Below are positions 63,545 to 64,000 of a DNA stretch of 64,000 nucleotides, piece after piece. Numbering within the stretch: position 1 is the stretch's first letter; every line of letters starts with the position of its first letter. Below the pieces are notes generated by a model. It worked only from the letters and a program-made list of their open reading frames with translations. It was not told the origin of the DNA and did no database searches. The DNA is from Betaproteobacteria bacterium (GTDB lineage: Bacteria > Pseudomonadota > Gammaproteobacteria > Burkholderiales > Burkholderiaceae_F): assembly GCA_016861185.1 (NCBI GenBank), contig BOKW01000005.1, positions 186,001 through 250,000 on the forward strand, written 5' to 3'. The translations under genes and the position numbers were made by a program.

Positions 63545-64000
63545 TCAGGCCGCGGCTTCGGCGCGGTATAGCCAGCCGCGCCGCACCGCCCACTTCTCGG
63601 CTTCGACCGCGAAGTACACGAGCGCGGCCAGCGCGAGCGCGAGCGCCAGTTCGCGCGGCGCGAGCGGCGCGGTCTTGAACGGCACGTTCAGCCACGGTAC
63701 GTACAGGATCGCGAACTGCACCGCGAGCGTGGCGCCGACGGCGAGCAGCAGCCAGCGGTTGGCGAAGAAGCCGCGCGCGAGCGTGGCTCGGATCTCGATG
63801 CGGATCGCCAGCACGTGCGCGAGCTGCGCGAACGCCAGCACCGTGAAGCACAGACTCGCGGCCACACGGTGGTCGCCGCCGCTCGCCGCCTGACCCCACG
63901 CGTACGCGAGCAGCGACACCGCGCCGATCAGCAGCCCCACCCAGACCACGTGCTGCCACAGGCCGCGCGCGAACAGCGACTCGTCGCGCGGCCGCGGCGG
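63545..64000 (-). CDS. Cation-transporting P-type ATPase, C-terminal end (partial)
   Basis: The last 152 residues of a P-type ATPase; the rest lies beyond the window edge. It starts with the PRPRDESLFARGLWQHVVWVG loop typical of P2-type (Ca2+/Na+,K+-like) pumps before the final helices, then four transmembrane segments (GLLIGAVSLLAYAWG, LCFTVLAFAQLAHVLAIRIE, LLLAVGATLAVQFAILYVP, ELALALALAALVYFAVEAEKW). The FTVLAFAQLAHVLAIR pattern is diagnostic for the C-terminal cation-ATPase domain. It is convergent with the GT51 gene, 4 bases away. Ion specificity cannot be judged from this part. Confidence 0.87.
   Translation of the reverse strand, partial: PPRPRDESLFARGLWQHVVWVGLLIGAVSLLAYAWGQAASGGDHRVAASLCFTVLAFAQLAHVLAIRIEIRATLARGFFANRWLLLAVGATLAVQFAILYVPWLNVPFKTAPLAPRELALALALAALVYFAVEAEKWAVRRGWLYRAEAAA

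Overview
The window is one continuous, very GC-rich stretch of bacterial chromosome with tightly packed genes, many overlapping by ATGA or GTGA. A DUF1840 protein, a DUF4148-type exported protein, ribosomal protein bTHX, a RatA-like domain, NrsF and the ExeA/GspB pair together point to a betaproteobacterium, probably near Burkholderiales. No rRNA, tRNA, CRISPR array, transposase or phage gene was recognised. The window begins inside nuoH and ends inside a P-type ATPase gene.

Layout. 0-6.7 kb: the 3' half of a complex I operon (nuoHIJKLMN). 6.7-12.7 kb: an ECF sigma island with two divergent sigma genes, an NrsF anti-sigma gene, a Cys-rich cytochrome c, a DUF4148 gene, a DUF3179 gene and a broken zinc-finger anti-sigma remnant. 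Five genes here share an upstream GTAAC(A/C/G)-N16-CGA(A/C) signature. 12.8-20.5 kb: a complete Na+-translocating NADH:quinone reductase operon (nqrABCDEF, a CBS gene, apbE, nqrM) behind an FNR/Dnr-type palindrome. 20.6-28.0 kb, minus strand: a TRAP transporter (dctPQM), a CitE-like lyase, an acyl-CoA dehydrogenase, a MaoC-like hydratase and a RatA-cNMP fusion. 28.1-34.4 kb: a membrane protein, a ROK sugar kinase, then a peptidoglycan operon (M23 peptidase, SLT transglycosylase, class A PBP) and an SPW protein. 34.5-45.3 kb: a TPR lipoprotein, an osmoprotectant ABC fusion protein, a DUF4124 protein, mmsA, gspA/gspB, an EF-P-like protein and a large winged-helix/NB-ARC regulator. 45.4-53.8 kb: an alpha/beta hydrolase, a sterol-desaturase family protein, a homocysteine methyltransferase and an FAD oxidoreductase, then a decayed srkA, a lipoprotein, an omega-aminotransferase, another lipoprotein, bTHX and small proteins.

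53.9-63.5 kb is the most interesting region. After a GGDEF protein come a CreB/CreC-type two-component system, a VIT-only secreted protein, a VIT-VWA protein with a PEP-CTERM-like tail, an exosortase with an intact Cys-Arg-His triad, an EpsI-like protein and a monofunctional GT51 peptidoglycan glycosyltransferase. The last five form one operon, mostly with overlapping genes. A perfect cre-tag (TTCAC-N6-TTCAC), the known CreB binding site, lies about 100 bases before the first VIT gene. The sequence therefore suggests a CreBC-controlled, single-substrate exosortase system. It has the same logic as the described proteobacterial dedicated sortase system (two-component pair, VIT-VWA target, sortase), but with an exosortase and a cell-wall glycosyltransferase.

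Palindromic repeat DNA has entered coding sequence in frame in three genes (nuoM, the VIT-VWA gene and the exosortase gene), and larger inverted repeats sit directly before creB and creC.
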